Positions 10,072 through 19,439 of a stretch of DNA of 64,000 nucleotides are shown here, in pieces. Under the pieces are notes generated by a model that was not told the DNA's origin, did no database searches, and saw only the letters and a list, made by a program, of their open reading frames with translations. The DNA is taken from assembly GCA_965279135.1 (NCBI GenBank), contig OZ257133.1, forward strand, positions 3,100,001 through 3,164,000, read 5' to 3'. Position 1 is the first letter of the stretch; every line of letters starts with the position of its first letter. The DNA is from Croceimicrobium sp965279135. GTDB taxonomy: Bacteria > Bacteroidota > Bacteroidia > Flavobacteriales > Schleiferiaceae. The position numbers and the translations under genes were made by a program.

Positions 10072-11443
10072 GCCGGGACCTTTCCAACAATTTCTTATAA
10101 ATCTCTTCTGCCTCCAAATGTAGATTTCTAGAATAGTCAAGCGCTACTTCTCGTGCATTGTTAAATGCTTTTGCAGCAATACGATTTTCCTTTAGACCTA
10201 AGCGCTCTAGTATCGACAGTGCCGTCTGTTCGGGATGAGTGCAAAAATCTTCATAAGAGATTAAGCTTAGATTTTTGGGATCAAGTTTTAGTACTTGGCG
10301 GTAATAGTTCATCCAAACTTTCAGCCAGTAGTCTAAATGATTAGGATCACCCGAAATCAATTCTTCTTCAGCAAACTTAAAAGGCTTGTGATTGAGGCCG
10401 AACTCATGGTGTCCTAGCCAGTTCATATACTCCAAAATGAACTCATCCTCCTTTTGCAAGGATTTGTATTGTTGATGTTTCTCCAATAGGGACGCGGCAT
10501 GACTTAGCGGATCGCGAAAGAGGATCACCATCAAAAAATCAGCATTAAAAGTGCGCAATGAGGAGTAGCGCAGGATGAAATTGTTATTCTTAGCGAGATA
10601 CATTTCTCCTTCGGATTGACGCACCAGGGCCTGATAATCAAGGTAAGCTTGATGGTCCTCCTCAGTAATTTGGTATTCGCTTATTTCATTCTCGCCTATG
10701 AATTGGTCGACGGATTGGAGCTTCCAAAAATATTCTTCCAAAGCCTCATTAGAATCAAGGCCAATTTGAATGCCGTCTTTATGACTGCGCTCTTTGGTTT
10801 GGCCTTTTCTTCCTTGTTTCAGAAAAGACCAACCATTTGGATCCATAATAAATGGCATCTGGTCATAACTTAAACTGCGCAAATTGGAGCTAGTAGCAAG
10901 TAAATTCATTAGACTGGTAGTGCCGGCTCTCGCCAGTCCACTTACAATTACAAAGTCCTTGCGAGAATTTAGCTTGTTTTTCTTGAGGGCCCTTTTATGA
11001 AAACGCAAATGCAGGAAGTAGTTATCCAGGATCATTCGGTGCAACAGCTTTGCCAGTTCTGAATAACCCGATTGTGATTTCGGATAGGGAATCAGAAAGG
11101 GCACGGTGGCGCCAATACTTAGGCTAAGAATGCTTTGCCAGGAGCTGTATTCCGGGCGGGTTTCATCTCCTGAAAAGGAATAAATCACATCACCAAGGTT
11201 GGCGCCAATTAGGAAAACCAGTAGCATGAGTAAAAGAATGCCAATAAAGGCAAGCAGGCTTTTCAATAATTGGAGGGTATTAGACTCCAGATCCTTGAGC
11301 TTTTCGTCGTCCTCCTGCTTACTAAGCATGATGTTTAGAACGCTGGTACTGGCAAGGGCCAGTTTATAGAACACTGCTCTTTTCCAACGTATAATACTGA
11401 AGGCCATGGTTGCCGTTAAACCCAGAACTAGGTAATACAGCAT
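10055..11443 (-). CDS. Membrane-anchored PAPS-dependent sulfotransferase family protein
   Basis: 462 residues. The N-terminal ~140 residues contain hydrophobic segments (about 1-22, 62-85 and 103-118) consistent with membrane anchoring. The catalytic domain starts with the 5'-phosphosulfate loop SGLARAGTTS (168-177). A 3'-phosphate-type segment (FLMVILFRDPLSHAASL) follows about 140 residues later. Such enzymes transfer sulfate from PAPS to carbohydrate or lipid hydroxyls. The start codon directly abuts the stop of the 48-aa ORF upstream, and that ORF overlaps the ASST-like gene, so the three form one translationally coupled operon. The acceptor is unknown. Confidence 0.85.
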   Translation of the reverse strand: MLYYLVLGLTATMAFSIIRWKRAVFYKLALASTSVLNIMLSKQEDDEKLKDLESNTLQLLKSLLAFIGILLLMLLVFLIGANLGDVIYSFSGDETRPEYSSWQSILSLSIGATVPFLIPYPKSQSGYSELAKLLHRMILDNYFLHLRFHKRALKKNKLNSRKDFVIVSGLARAGTTSLMNLLATSSNLRSLSYDQMPFIMDPNGWSFLKQGRKGQTKERSHKDGIQIGLDSNEALEEYFWKLQSVDQFIGENEISEYQITEEDHQAYLDYQALVRQSEGEMYLAKNNNFILRYSSLRTFNADFLMVILFRDPLSHAASLLEKHQQYKSLQKEDEFILEYMNWLGHHEFGLNHKPFKFAEEELISGDPNHLDYWLKVWMNYYRQVLKLDPKNLSLISYEDFCTHPEQTALSILERLGLKENRIAAKAFNNAREVALDYSRNLHLEAEEIYKKLLERSRLKLDK

Positions 11444-11590
11444 TTAGTCTTTCTTCTTCTTGCCTAAACGCTTAACTCTAAGGTAGATGATGAAACCTAA
11501 AGAGAAAAGCACCAAAGCACCAATTAAGAGGATGAGCACTATGGCTCCGGCTCCCATTCCTGGGCCGATATAAAGCAGTGGGGCTATCAT
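11444..11590 (-). CDS. 48-aa single-span membrane peptide in the sulfotransferase operon
   Basis: The protein begins MIAPLLYIGPGMGAGAIV, continues into a ~20-residue hydrophobic segment and ends in a basic tail (KRLGKKKKD). Its ATG overlaps the upstream ASST-like stop codon as ATGA, and its TAA is followed without a gap by the ATG of the sulfotransferase. This tight packing is the main evidence that it is translated. The YIGPGMG start resembles the Y-IDPG-G motif of small membrane peptides found with surface-glycan enzymes (from memory). A role as a membrane partner or scaffold for its neighbours is inference. Confidence 0.75.
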   Translation of the reverse strand: MIAPLLYIGPGMGAGAIVLILLIGALVLFSLGFIIYLRVKRLGKKKKD

Positions 11591-12873
11591 GGTTGCGAAG
11601 TTAAGATTCGCGTCCAGTTCGGCAAATGGTGATGACCATCGTGATGAGATTTTAGCACATTCCGATAGAGCACTTCACCGTTTTTCACAACCCAAAGCTT
11701 ACCGGAGTTTTGCTCCTCTATCCATAAGCTACCATCGGGCAATGGCTCTTGCATTCCTTCCGTGAAGGTGTGTATGTTATTTGCCTTATACACTTCATTT
11801 TCATAGTAGTAGAGGCTATCTCCACTAAAATCATAGGCCATAGTGTTGGAGTAGAACCCCCCAGCATCAATCCGCTGATCGGCAACCCTCCAGTTTCCAG
11901 GTCGGCCAGACCAAATGGTGTGAGCATTGTTATTAAAGAACACTAGGGTGCTATCATTGAGAAAGTCGATATCATGTTGAGTATAAAACATGCCTTCAAT
12001 AAGACGAATAACCTTATTTGTTGAAGGTCGATAATGCATGAGAGCAGAGCAGTTTCTAAAACTCAGGAACACATCTCCTTCGTTGTACCAGGCGGTAGTT
12101 TTTAATGCAGGCTGCACATCATTAAGGTGAATGGGGTCTTCGATATTGCCCGATTTCAAGAGCAGATTTTCCAGACCATTCTCAATCAAAATCTCAGTTA
12201 TTGATTTGTGAAAGAGAATTTTTCCGGTACGCGAATCCAATTGAGAAATCGTGTTATCGATATAAACCAATTCCCGACCATCGATATTATAGAATCCTTT
12301 ATAGATGATGAAGCCACCATTTTCCTTAGTGTAAGAACAGGCCCAAATATTTTGAGCCGAGTCAAGGTTTAATGCATGGTGATGCGCGATAGTGTCCTGT
12401 TTCCAGATTTCATTACCTACGGAATCAATACAGAATAAACCGGTAACACCATTGTAGGAGTAAACCAGTCTTTTGCCTTCTAATAGAAGAGGATCAATTA
12501 TACGATCATGAGCTTGAAAAGGGTTGGGAATATCCCAATGGTGCAGGTTCTCGTCATTTTTAAGATTTCGGATTTCTACGGTCCGTCCTTTTTGCTCATT
12601 GCTATAGCTGATCAGGGCGATTAAGTCGTTTTGCAATTTGTTAACCGGTTCGAAATCAGCGGGAGTAGGAACAAAGGTTTCGGGCAACTTTTGAACCTCT
12701 TCAATGGACTTCTCGAAAAGATCCAGAAAACTAACATAGGCCATTAAGCCTTTACCGGCCTTATCACCGATTAAAGGATCTCCTTGCGCCTGATGTTTTA
12801 CTAACCATCCAAAAACGGAAAGCGCAAACAAAACCAGAACGAGAACAGAGAAGCGGCTTAGAAATTTTATCAT
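11587..12873 (-). CDS. Arylsulfotransferase (ASST)-like membrane-anchored protein
   Basis: 428 residues with an N-terminal signal anchor (about 7-25), followed by a beta-propeller-like repeat region. The ASST pattern is recognisable: AHHHALNLD (His164-166), DPIHLNDVQP (His249), LSFRNCSALMHY (Arg273) and YTQHDIDFLNDSTLVFFNN (His300). These align in order with the His/His/Arg/His active site known from E. coli ASST, including the histidine that becomes sulfated. Family enzymes move sulfate between phenolic compounds without PAPS. It is the first gene of a three-gene operon with its own TAnnTTTG element. Loss of activity or another acceptor remains possible. Confidence 0.75.
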   Translation of the reverse strand: MIKFLSRFSVLVLVLFALSVFGWLVKHQAQGDPLIGDKAGKGLMAYVSFLDLFEKSIEEVQKLPETFVPTPADFEPVNKLQNDLIALISYSNEQKGRTVEIRNLKNDENLHHWDIPNPFQAHDRIIDPLLLEGKRLVYSYNGVTGLFCIDSVGNEIWKQDTIAHHHALNLDSAQNIWACSYTKENGGFIIYKGFYNIDGRELVYIDNTISQLDSRTGKILFHKSITEILIENGLENLLLKSGNIEDPIHLNDVQPALKTTAWYNEGDVFLSFRNCSALMHYRPSTNKVIRLIEGMFYTQHDIDFLNDSTLVFFNNNAHTIWSGRPGNWRVADQRIDAGGFYSNTMAYDFSGDSLYYYENEVYKANNIHTFTEGMQEPLPDGSLWIEEQNSGKLWVVKNGEVLYRNVLKSHHDGHHHLPNWTRILTSQP

Positions 12874-12889
12874 GATCTAGATTGAGCGG

Positions 12890-12897
12890 CAAAAATA
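12890..12897 (-). promoter_or_regulatory. -7 promoter element of the sulfotransferase operon
   Basis: On the minus strand the bases read TATTTTTG, matching TAnnTTTG, 16 bases before the ATG of the ASST-like gene. Confidence 0.5.
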
Positions 12898-13003
12898 GAA
12901 GAATAGGTCTAATCTTTCTTGCTCACGAGTCAAATACAACTGAGGCTCAGGGTTGTGCAGCCTGCTCAAAAACTTAACTTTAGGCCTCTCAAAAAAGCAT
13001 AAA

Positions 13004-15052
13004 ATGCAGCAAATCCAAAACTATGTAATGGGCCAATGGGTCTCCGGAGACGGAGAAGAGTTTATGGCCCACGATGCCGTTCATGGAACTGAAATTGGTT
13101 CGGTTTCCAGCGCCGGATTAGACTACCAGGCTATATTGGATTATGGCAGAAAAACCGGTGGGCCGGCCCTTCGGAAAATGACCTTCCAGGAACGCGGGTT
13201 AATGCTAAAGGCCCTAGCTCTGCATTTGGTTAACATCAAAGATCAGTTTTATGAGACAAGCTTTAAAACCGGTGCCACTAAAATTGATTCCTGGGTTGAT
13301 ATAGAGGGTGGATTTGGAAACCTTTTTGCCAATGCCTCTTTACGACGTCAATTTCCGGATTTACCCTATTATGTAGATGGTGCTCATGCCCCGCTTTCTA
13401 AAGGAGGAACCTTTATCGGGCATCATATTATGGTACCTAAGCGCGGAGTAGCGGTTCATATTAATGCTTTTAACTTTCCTGTCTGGGGCATGCTGGAGAA
13501 GATTGCCGTTAACCTAATGGCAGGGGTACCCGCAGTGGTGAAGCCTTCAGAGTACACATCCTTTTTAAGCGAGCATGTGGTAAGGGAGATTGTGAAATCG
13601 GGAATTCTTCCAGAGGGATCTTTGCAGCTGGTAACTGGTTTAGGACGTGGGATACTGGACCATGTAAATACCGGAGATACAGTAACTTTTACCGGTTCAG
13701 CGGCAACGGGTAAAAAGCTACAGGCATTGCCTCATATCATTGATCGTTCCGTAACCTTTAATTTGGAGGCGGACTCGTTGAATGCCTCGGTGCTAGGGCC
13801 AGATGTGGAACCAGGGATGCCGGAGTTTGATATTTTCATAAAAGAGGTACAAAGAGAAATTACTACTAAAGCGGGTCAGAAGTGTACCGCCGTTCGAAGG
13901 GTTTTAGTACCCGAAAATCGCATTGATGAAGTGCAACAGGCATTGGTAGCCAGATTAGAACGCACCGCGATTGGCGATCCTCGAAATGAGAAGACCCGTA
14001 TGGGCTCTTTAGCGACAGCAGTGCAGGTGGAACGCCTGGCAGAGAACATTGAGCGTTTAAAGCAATCTCAGGAAGTAGTTTACGGTGATTTACGGGATTT
14101 CGAAGTTCATGGCGCTGATCGGAGTAAAGGAGCCTTTGTAAGCCCAACGCTCTTTAGGAATGAAAAACCATTTGAGAATACGGATGTACATGAAATAGAA
14201 TGCTTTGGACCGGTTTCTACCTTAATCCCTTACAAGAACCTGGATGAAGCAGCGGAACTCGCCAATATGGGTAAAGGCTCCCTGGTAAGCTCTATAATTA
14301 CGGCAGACCATAAGATAGGTCGTGACTTTGTAGTTGAGGCGGCGCACATGCACGGTAGAATCATGGTGTTGAACTCTAAGAGCGCCAAGGAGAGCACGGG
14401 ACATGGTTCTCCTATGCCATTGCTTACCCACGGTGGTCCCGGGCGAGCTGGTGGCGGTGAAGAGATGGGAGGTAAACGCGGAGTACTACACTATTTACAG
14501 CGCACCGCAATTCAAGGACATCCGGATACTATAACGGAAATTACCCAGGTGTATCAGCCCGGTGCGTCGCGCCCGGAATCGGATAAACACCTCTTCCGCC
14601 AACACTTTGAAGAGTTAGAAGTCGGTCAGACGGTGTATACTCATAGACATACAGTGACCGATGCCGATATTGCCAGTTTTGCGCAGGTAAGCGGAGATAA
14701 TTTCTACGCTCATGTAGATGCTACATCTTTAGAGGGTACCATTTTTGAAGGAAAGGTAGCTCACGGTTATTATGTCCTTTCTAAAGCGGCTGGGATGTTT
14801 GTTGACCCCAGAAAGGGTCCCGTTTTACTTAACTATGGAATCGACGAATGTCGCTTTACCAAACCGGTTTATCCAGGAATGACCATCGGGGTAAAATTTA
14901 CGGTTAAGGAAAAGGTTAATCAGGAAAAACGAAGCGAAGATGACATCGCAAAAGGCATTGTGAAATTCAATGTGGATGTATATGATGAAGAAGGAGAAAC
15001 TGTAGCTCTGGCTACCATTCTCACAATGGTGAAGAAGTTGGATCAATCCTAA
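13004..15052 (+). CDS. paaZ: PaaZ-like bifunctional oxepin-CoA hydrolase / semialdehyde dehydrogenase
   Basis: 682 residues from the ATG at 13004; an in-frame ATG at 12953 would add 17 residues that do not match the family start. E. coli PaaZ has nearly the same length. The N-terminal aldehyde dehydrogenase domain (about 1-520) has Glu255 (FNLEADS) and the nucleophile Cys294 (AGQKCTAVRR). The C-terminal MaoC-type hydratase domain (about 545-680) has Asp565 and His570 in SGDNFYAHVD, the same 5-residue spacing as the catalytic pair in E. coli. In phenylacetate degradation the enzyme opens the oxepin-CoA ring and oxidises the resulting aldehyde. No other ring-cleavage paa genes are adjacent. Confidence 0.9.
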   Translation: MQQIQNYVMGQWVSGDGEEFMAHDAVHGTEIGSVSSAGLDYQAILDYGRKTGGPALRKMTFQERGLMLKALALHLVNIKDQFYETSFKTGATKIDSWVDIEGGFGNLFANASLRRQFPDLPYYVDGAHAPLSKGGTFIGHHIMVPKRGVAVHINAFNFPVWGMLEKIAVNLMAGVPAVVKPSEYTSFLSEHVVREIVKSGILPEGSLQLVTGLGRGILDHVNTGDTVTFTGSAATGKKLQALPHIIDRSVTFNLEADSLNASVLGPDVEPGMPEFDIFIKEVQREITTKAGQKCTAVRRVLVPENRIDEVQQALVARLERTAIGDPRNEKTRMGSLATAVQVERLAENIERLKQSQEVVYGDLRDFEVHGADRSKGAFVSPTLFRNEKPFENTDVHEIECFGPVSTLIPYKNLDEAAELANMGKGSLVSSIITADHKIGRDFVVEAAHMHGRIMVLNSKSAKESTGHGSPMPLLTHGGPGRAGGGEEMGGKRGVLHYLQRTAIQGHPDTITEITQVYQPGASRPESDKHLFRQHFEELEVGQTVYTHRHTVTDADIASFAQVSGDNFYAHVDATSLEGTIFEGKVAHGYYVLSKAAGMFVDPRKGPVLLNYGIDECRFTKPVYPGMTIGVKFTVKEKVNQEKRSEDDIAKGIVKFNVDVYDEEGETVALATILTMVKKLDQS

Positions 15053-15167
15053 ATCTCGCATCCGGTAGGAGCCTCATTTGCCTTTTTGCTTTTCGGCCAC
15101 GTTTATTATTCCGGCAGTAATTGCTACTTGAATTATTCTTCACCGAGAGCAGAATTAAAATTATATA

Positions 15168-15518
15168 ATGATAACTCATTGGCATAAAAGCCCGCCTCAA
15201 GCCCCATACTACGCAGTGATATTCATTTCTAAGAAATCGAATGACCTTGATGGTTACGCAGAGACGGATGACTTAATGATGCAAATGGCTGCGGAACAAG
15301 AGGGCTATTTGGGTTATTCCTCTTCAGGTGATGGAAAGCAGGGCATTTTTATCTCCTATTGGAAGGATGAGCTTGCTATAAACAATTGGCGCAATAACCC
15401 AGATCATCGCATTGCTAAAACCCAGGGTGCTCAACAATGGTACTCCTATTATCACAGCATGATTTGTAAGGTGGAGAGCAGCCGCATCCATGGTGAATGG
15501 CTTGAGAGTTTAGTTTAG
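15168..15518 (+). CDS. Antibiotic biosynthesis monooxygenase (ABM) domain protein
   Basis: A 116-residue single-domain protein with the ferredoxin-like ABM fold pattern: YYAVIFISK strand, a helix around QMAAEQEGYLGY, GIFISYWKDELAINNWRNNPDHR, and a final YHSMICKVE strand. Small ABM proteins include cofactor-less quinol monooxygenases and heme-degrading HmoA-type enzymes. The W-N-x-x-H segment is shared with the YqjZ/HmoA-like branch, but I cannot assign a substrate. It lies 115 bases after the PaaZ-like gene on the same strand, so co-transcription is possible. Confidence 0.82.
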   Translation: MITHWHKSPPQAPYYAVIFISKKSNDLDGYAETDDLMMQMAAEQEGYLGYSSSGDGKQGIFISYWKDELAINNWRNNPDHRIAKTQGAQQWYSYYHSMICKVESSRIHGEWLESLV

Positions 15519-15564
15519 CTCCCTGAACCATTAGGAGACAAAGCCGATAGGGAATGGGATTTTA

Positions 15565-17394
15565 CTATCGCTCTTTCGAGGATTTGAAAAACATTCCGGA
15601 ACCCACATAATTGTCTTTATCCCGCCAGGCCGGTTTCCAGCTATAGCGTTTCATAAGCTCGGGTCCATCTCTATCATCAACGCCAATGTTAAGACGGATG
15701 CTTTGCCAGTCCTCTCCCTGGAAACCTTTTATATAACTAAGGGGTAGAGCAAGCTCTCCTTCGTATCCGTATTCAGTTTGTCGGCAAAACATAGTAGTGC
15801 CTTCCGGTAAAGCATCACGGTAGAAAACAGATTCAACTTCTTCATTCGAGGGGCTTAATTGTTGCACAAACTCGTGCCTGTGCCAATCATAACCGGTACT
15901 TACCGCAGCCCGCGAAACCTTTTCAGCATTGATTATAATACCTAAATTATCCTGTTGCCAAGTGGCACCTTTGCCAGAGGAAAATATGGCGCTGTCTTTC
16001 ACTCGAGCGGCAACGTAGACGAATTCTTCATCATAGGCGATATCAAAATCCATTCTCATTTCTCCATTATTGCGCTCGAAGTGATAGGCTAGCTTTCCCC
16101 ATTCATCTGTGGAGCCATCAACTTTAGGTTTATCCGCAATTCTTTTCAGCTCATAGGAAGGCAGAGGCATGATTTGGAATTGATATGGATAGCTTAAAAC
16201 TGCGGGCTCATCGGGCACACCTAAACTTACTTCCAGCATGAGCTTGGCAGGTTCAAGCGGTCCTTCGCCATTGGCGATAGTCTCCAACTCTATGGTTTCC
16301 AGGCTGTTTGGCGGAATAGTCATCTCAGGGAAGGGGCTTAAAAGGGCCAGGTTTCGGCTGTTTTGAGATACGATCTGAAGCTTCATCGGAACGTTTTCAT
16401 CATTGGCGATGCGCACTTTTACTTTACGCTTTTTAAATGTGCTATTCTCACTATAGTAGAGAGGCTCGATTTCGATTGGTGAGCGGATGCTAAACTTCTC
16501 AATTAAGCTTTTAGTTTTTTGAGTAACTACATCTTCACTCCAGATTCCGTTTAGATCCAGATTGGCCATAATTGGTCCTTCATCAGTCATGGTTACCCAC
16601 ATCATATGATCAAACTCCCCCAGTTGGGGCCCTCTAAGATTTGATCCTCCCCCTGTAGTGGCCAGGGTGAAGTATTTCCCATTGTTACGCCTTTCCTTCA
16701 CATATCTATGCTCATGACCAGCATAAACAGTGTGCTTGCGATTGGCAAGAAGATTTTCCACTTCTTTCCAGCGCTTCGTGTCTTCCTGATGCCATAGGGG
16801 TTGATGCATAAAGACCAGCGTCCAACGTACATTCTGATTTTGAGTCAGGGCTTTTTTAAGATATTCAAATTGTGCATCAGAAATGGTCCCCTTACCTGCG
16901 CCGCGGCGTTGATCTTCTGAATTGAGACACAGAAATAGCGCGTCTTTATAGATAAAATGATAGTAGGTGGCTCCCAACCTTTTCTTCCATACTTTTTCCA
17001 TCACTTCATTAGTAATGTCGTGGTTACCGGGAAGGTAGAAGAAGGGCATTTCAAGGTGATCTACAAATGAATCAAACTCATCCCATTGTCTATTTAGCTC
17101 AACCGTGTCTAGAGTATATCCTTCGATCAAATCACCCACACTCATCACAAATTCCGGTTGCATCAAGTTAAGCTTGTTTACGCCATCCATAAAGACCCCT
17201 GGCCTATGACCTCCGGTACGATCGGTAACTATCGCAAACTGAAAGCGACAAGGATCATTCTTAAATTCTAAGTGATTGTAAGGTTGATGGGAGTCCTCCA
17301 GGTCTGATGAAAAAGAGAATTCTGAGGAGCAGTTTTCTTGCGCAATTAATGAATGCCCCAGAATCAGGGCAAGGAGGAGTTTGGTTGTTTTCAT
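15565..17394 (-). CDS. Secreted calcineurin-like metallophosphoesterase with C-terminal CBM9-like domain
   Basis: 609 residues with a signal peptide (MKTTKLLLALILGHSLIAQ). The metallophosphoesterase domain (about 50-290) shows TDRTGGHRPG (motif I, with an Arg-Thr variation of D-x-H), GDLIEG, GNHD, FMHQPLW and GHEHRY, so nearly all metal ligands are in place. A middle beta-rich linker is followed by a domain at about 400-605 beginning PKVDGSTDEWGKLAY, the pattern of CBM9-like carbohydrate-binding modules. It probably hydrolyses a phosphoester on extracellular or periplasmic material; the substrate is unknown. No T9SS tail is seen. It is convergent with the ABM gene. Confidence 0.85.
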   Translation of the reverse strand: MKTTKLLLALILGHSLIAQENCSSEFSFSSDLEDSHQPYNHLEFKNDPCRFQFAIVTDRTGGHRPGVFMDGVNKLNLMQPEFVMSVGDLIEGYTLDTVELNRQWDEFDSFVDHLEMPFFYLPGNHDITNEVMEKVWKKRLGATYYHFIYKDALFLCLNSEDQRRGAGKGTISDAQFEYLKKALTQNQNVRWTLVFMHQPLWHQEDTKRWKEVENLLANRKHTVYAGHEHRYVKERRNNGKYFTLATTGGGSNLRGPQLGEFDHMMWVTMTDEGPIMANLDLNGIWSEDVVTQKTKSLIEKFSIRSPIEIEPLYYSENSTFKKRKVKVRIANDENVPMKLQIVSQNSRNLALLSPFPEMTIPPNSLETIELETIANGEGPLEPAKLMLEVSLGVPDEPAVLSYPYQFQIMPLPSYELKRIADKPKVDGSTDEWGKLAYHFERNNGEMRMDFDIAYDEEFVYVAARVKDSAIFSSGKGATWQQDNLGIIINAEKVSRAAVSTGYDWHRHEFVQQLSPSNEEVESVFYRDALPEGTTMFCRQTEYGYEGELALPLSYIKGFQGEDWQSIRLNIGVDDRDGPELMKRYSWKPAWRDKDNYVGSGMFFKSSKER

Positions 17395-17571
17395 AGTATA
17401 AAGGAACTAAACATAGTTTAGGCAGAGGTTAAGTGCTTGGATTTGGTAGTTATCGTTTTTTACTTCTACGTTAATTATATCGAAAAGAGCATTCCAATAC
17501 CCCGATAAATAGAGGGATGATTTTAAAAAGCGTATTTCTTAGTATTATTTAGCACCTTCCTTCATCCTAAG

Positions 17572-17579
17572 TACATTTG
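17572..17579 (+). promoter_or_regulatory. -7 promoter element for the enoyl-CoA hydratase gene
   Basis: TACATTTG, a full match to TAnnTTTG, lies 16 bases before the start codon. Confidence 0.55.
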
Positions 17580-17595
17580 CCCAAAATCTCTCAAA

Positions 17596-18366
17596 ATGTC
17601 CCAAGCACTGCAACAAGGTTATATTAAAACTCAATTAGAAGATGGATTAGCCACAATCGAGTTCTTCCACCCTTTAAGTAATTCCCTTCCGAGTAAGTTG
17701 CTTTCAGAATTAACATCTGCCATAAGCGATGCGGGAAGGAACGATGAGGTAAAAGTGATTTTATTGCGCTCTGCAGGAGAACGTGCTTTTTGTGCCGGAG
17801 CCTCATTTGATGAATTGATATCTATTCAGGACCTGGATCAAGGGAAACGCTTTTTTAGCGGTTTTGCCAATGTGATTAATGCGATGCGTAAGTGCCCTAA
17901 GTTTATTATTGGCAGGGTACATGGAAAAGCGGTCGGTGGAGCGGTTGGATTGGCCTCGGCAGTAGACTATTGCTTTGCTACCAGATTTGCCTCCGTAAAG
18001 CTTTCTGAGCTTGCGGTAGGAATTGGGCCATTCGTCGTTGGACCAGCTGTTGAACGTAAGCTGGGACTGAGTGGAATGAGTGAGCTAGCTATTAATGCTA
18101 CAGAATGGCGTGATGCCGATTGGGCGCACCAACGTGGATTATACTATCATCTGCATGAAAATGCTGAAGAAATGGATGAAGCGATTGCCGCTCTGGTAAG
18201 TCGTTTAAAGGGCTTCAATCCAGAGGCTATGCGTCAGTTAAAAGAGGTTTTTTGGCAAGGTTGCGAGCATTGGGATCAGCTGCTAGCGGATCGTGCGGCT
18301 ATTAGCGGAGAATTGGTCCTTTCTGATTTCACTCGCAATGCTATTCAGTCCTTCAAGAAGAAATAA
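17596..18366 (+). CDS. Enoyl-CoA hydratase/isomerase family protein
   Basis: A 256-residue crotonase-fold protein. The first oxyanion-hole segment is AFCAGASFDEL (about 73-83) and the second is GKAVGGAVGLASAVDYCFA (about 112-130). At the usual general-base positions the sequence reads SELAVGIGPFVVGP, with the Glu present. It could act as an enoyl-CoA hydratase or isomerase in fatty-acid or phenylacetate degradation; the PaaZ-like gene 2.5 kb upstream makes the latter conceivable but the genes are separated by a minus-strand gene. It has its own TAnnTTTG element and is followed at once by the DUF3078 gene. Confidence 0.88.
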   Translation: MSQALQQGYIKTQLEDGLATIEFFHPLSNSLPSKLLSELTSAISDAGRNDEVKVILLRSAGERAFCAGASFDELISIQDLDQGKRFFSGFANVINAMRKCPKFIIGRVHGKAVGGAVGLASAVDYCFATRFASVKLSELAVGIGPFVVGPAVERKLGLSGMSELAINATEWRDADWAHQRGLYYHLHENAEEMDEAIAALVSRLKGFNPEAMRQLKEVFWQGCEHWDQLLADRAAISGELVLSDFTRNAIQSFKKK

Positions 18367-18374
18367 TACTTTTG
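18367..18374 (+). promoter_or_regulatory. -7 promoter element for the DUF3078 gene
   Basis: TACTTTTG matches TAnnTTTG immediately after the enoyl-CoA hydratase stop codon and 16 bases before the ATG at 18390. It also argues against the in-frame TTG at 18372 as a start, since that codon overlaps the element. Confidence 0.5.
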
Positions 18375-18389
18375 CCGAAATTTTTTTCC

Positions 18390-19361
18390 ATGCGTAAGGT
18401 TTTGCTTTTCATTTTCAGCGCTTTAAGCTTAGGTCTTTCAGCTCAGAATAACAGTTTGGTAAAGGAGAAGGATGTTCAGGATTTCCGCAAGGAATCGATC
18501 AGCAAAACCGGATCCGCTACCTCAGATTCCAGTAAGTGGGAAATAGGTGGTAATTATGGGATTCAGTTAACCCAGGCTAGCTACAGCAATTGGCAGGCTG
18601 GTGGTGTGAATTCGATTGCCGGAAATACCATTTTTAGTGGTTTTGCGAATTACCAGGGGAATGAAAAGTGGCTGTGGAGTAACGCTCTAACTCTTGCTTA
18701 CGGACTAAACTTTCAGGATACTATTTTTAACAAGACCGATGATCGGATTGAGCTCGAATCACGGCTTGACTATTTACACAGTAAGACATGGAGTTATTCT
18801 GCGCTTACCAATTTTAGGACGCAATTTACTCCTGGTTATGAGAACCCGGGTGATATCGGTGATGAGTTAAAGATCTCGGATTTCATGGCACCCGGTTATT
18901 TATTACTGGGCTTAGGGGTTACGCACAAACCCAGTAAGAATTTTGTGATGTTCTTATCACCAGTTACTTCTAAGGCCACCTTTGTACTGGATCAGCGCTT
19001 AGCAGATCAAGGTGCATTTGGTGTGGACTCCGGAAGCACCTCGCGTTTTGAGGTCGGTGGTTATGCCAACATCACTTATAAAAAGAAGCTTTGGGATAAT
19101 ATCGATTTACAAGCCAGGGTTGACCTCTTCTCAAATTATGCGGAGGATCCTAGCTTAGTCGATATCAACTCAGAGTTAATCATGTTCTTTACCGTCAATA
19201 AGTACATTAAGGCCAATATTGCGCTTTCTTATATCTATGATCATGACGTGAAGTTTGATCTTGATGAAAACCCTGCAACTCCAGGGGTACCACGCTCCCA
19301 ATTCCGCCAGGTATTGAGTATTGGTTTTAGCTACGATTTCGGTGCAGCGGCCAAAAAGTAA
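18390..19361 (+). CDS. DUF3078 outer-membrane protein
   Basis: 323 residues from ATG 18390. The signal peptide is MRKVLLFIFSALSLGLSAQ. The mature part has the DUF3078 hallmark GGNYGIQLTQASYSNWQAGG (about 52-71), followed by alternating aromatic beta-strands and ending in VLSIGFSYDF, typical of an outer-membrane beta-barrel closing strand. The family is common in Bacteroidota; its function is not known. It may be co-transcribed with the preceding hydratase, but it also has its own promoter element. Confidence 0.85.
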   Translation: MRKVLLFIFSALSLGLSAQNNSLVKEKDVQDFRKESISKTGSATSDSSKWEIGGNYGIQLTQASYSNWQAGGVNSIAGNTIFSGFANYQGNEKWLWSNALTLAYGLNFQDTIFNKTDDRIELESRLDYLHSKTWSYSALTNFRTQFTPGYENPGDIGDELKISDFMAPGYLLLGLGVTHKPSKNFVMFLSPVTSKATFVLDQRLADQGAFGVDSGSTSRFEVGGYANITYKKKLWDNIDLQARVDLFSNYAEDPSLVDINSELIMFFTVNKYIKANIALSYIYDHDVKFDLDENPATPGVPRSQFRQVLSIGFSYDFGAAAKK

Positions 19362-19439
19362 GAAAGCTAAATAGGTATTCTTGACTGGGTCCCTTGCTTC
19401 GATCCCATTTCCGATATTTGCAGCAGCAAAAAAACACGC

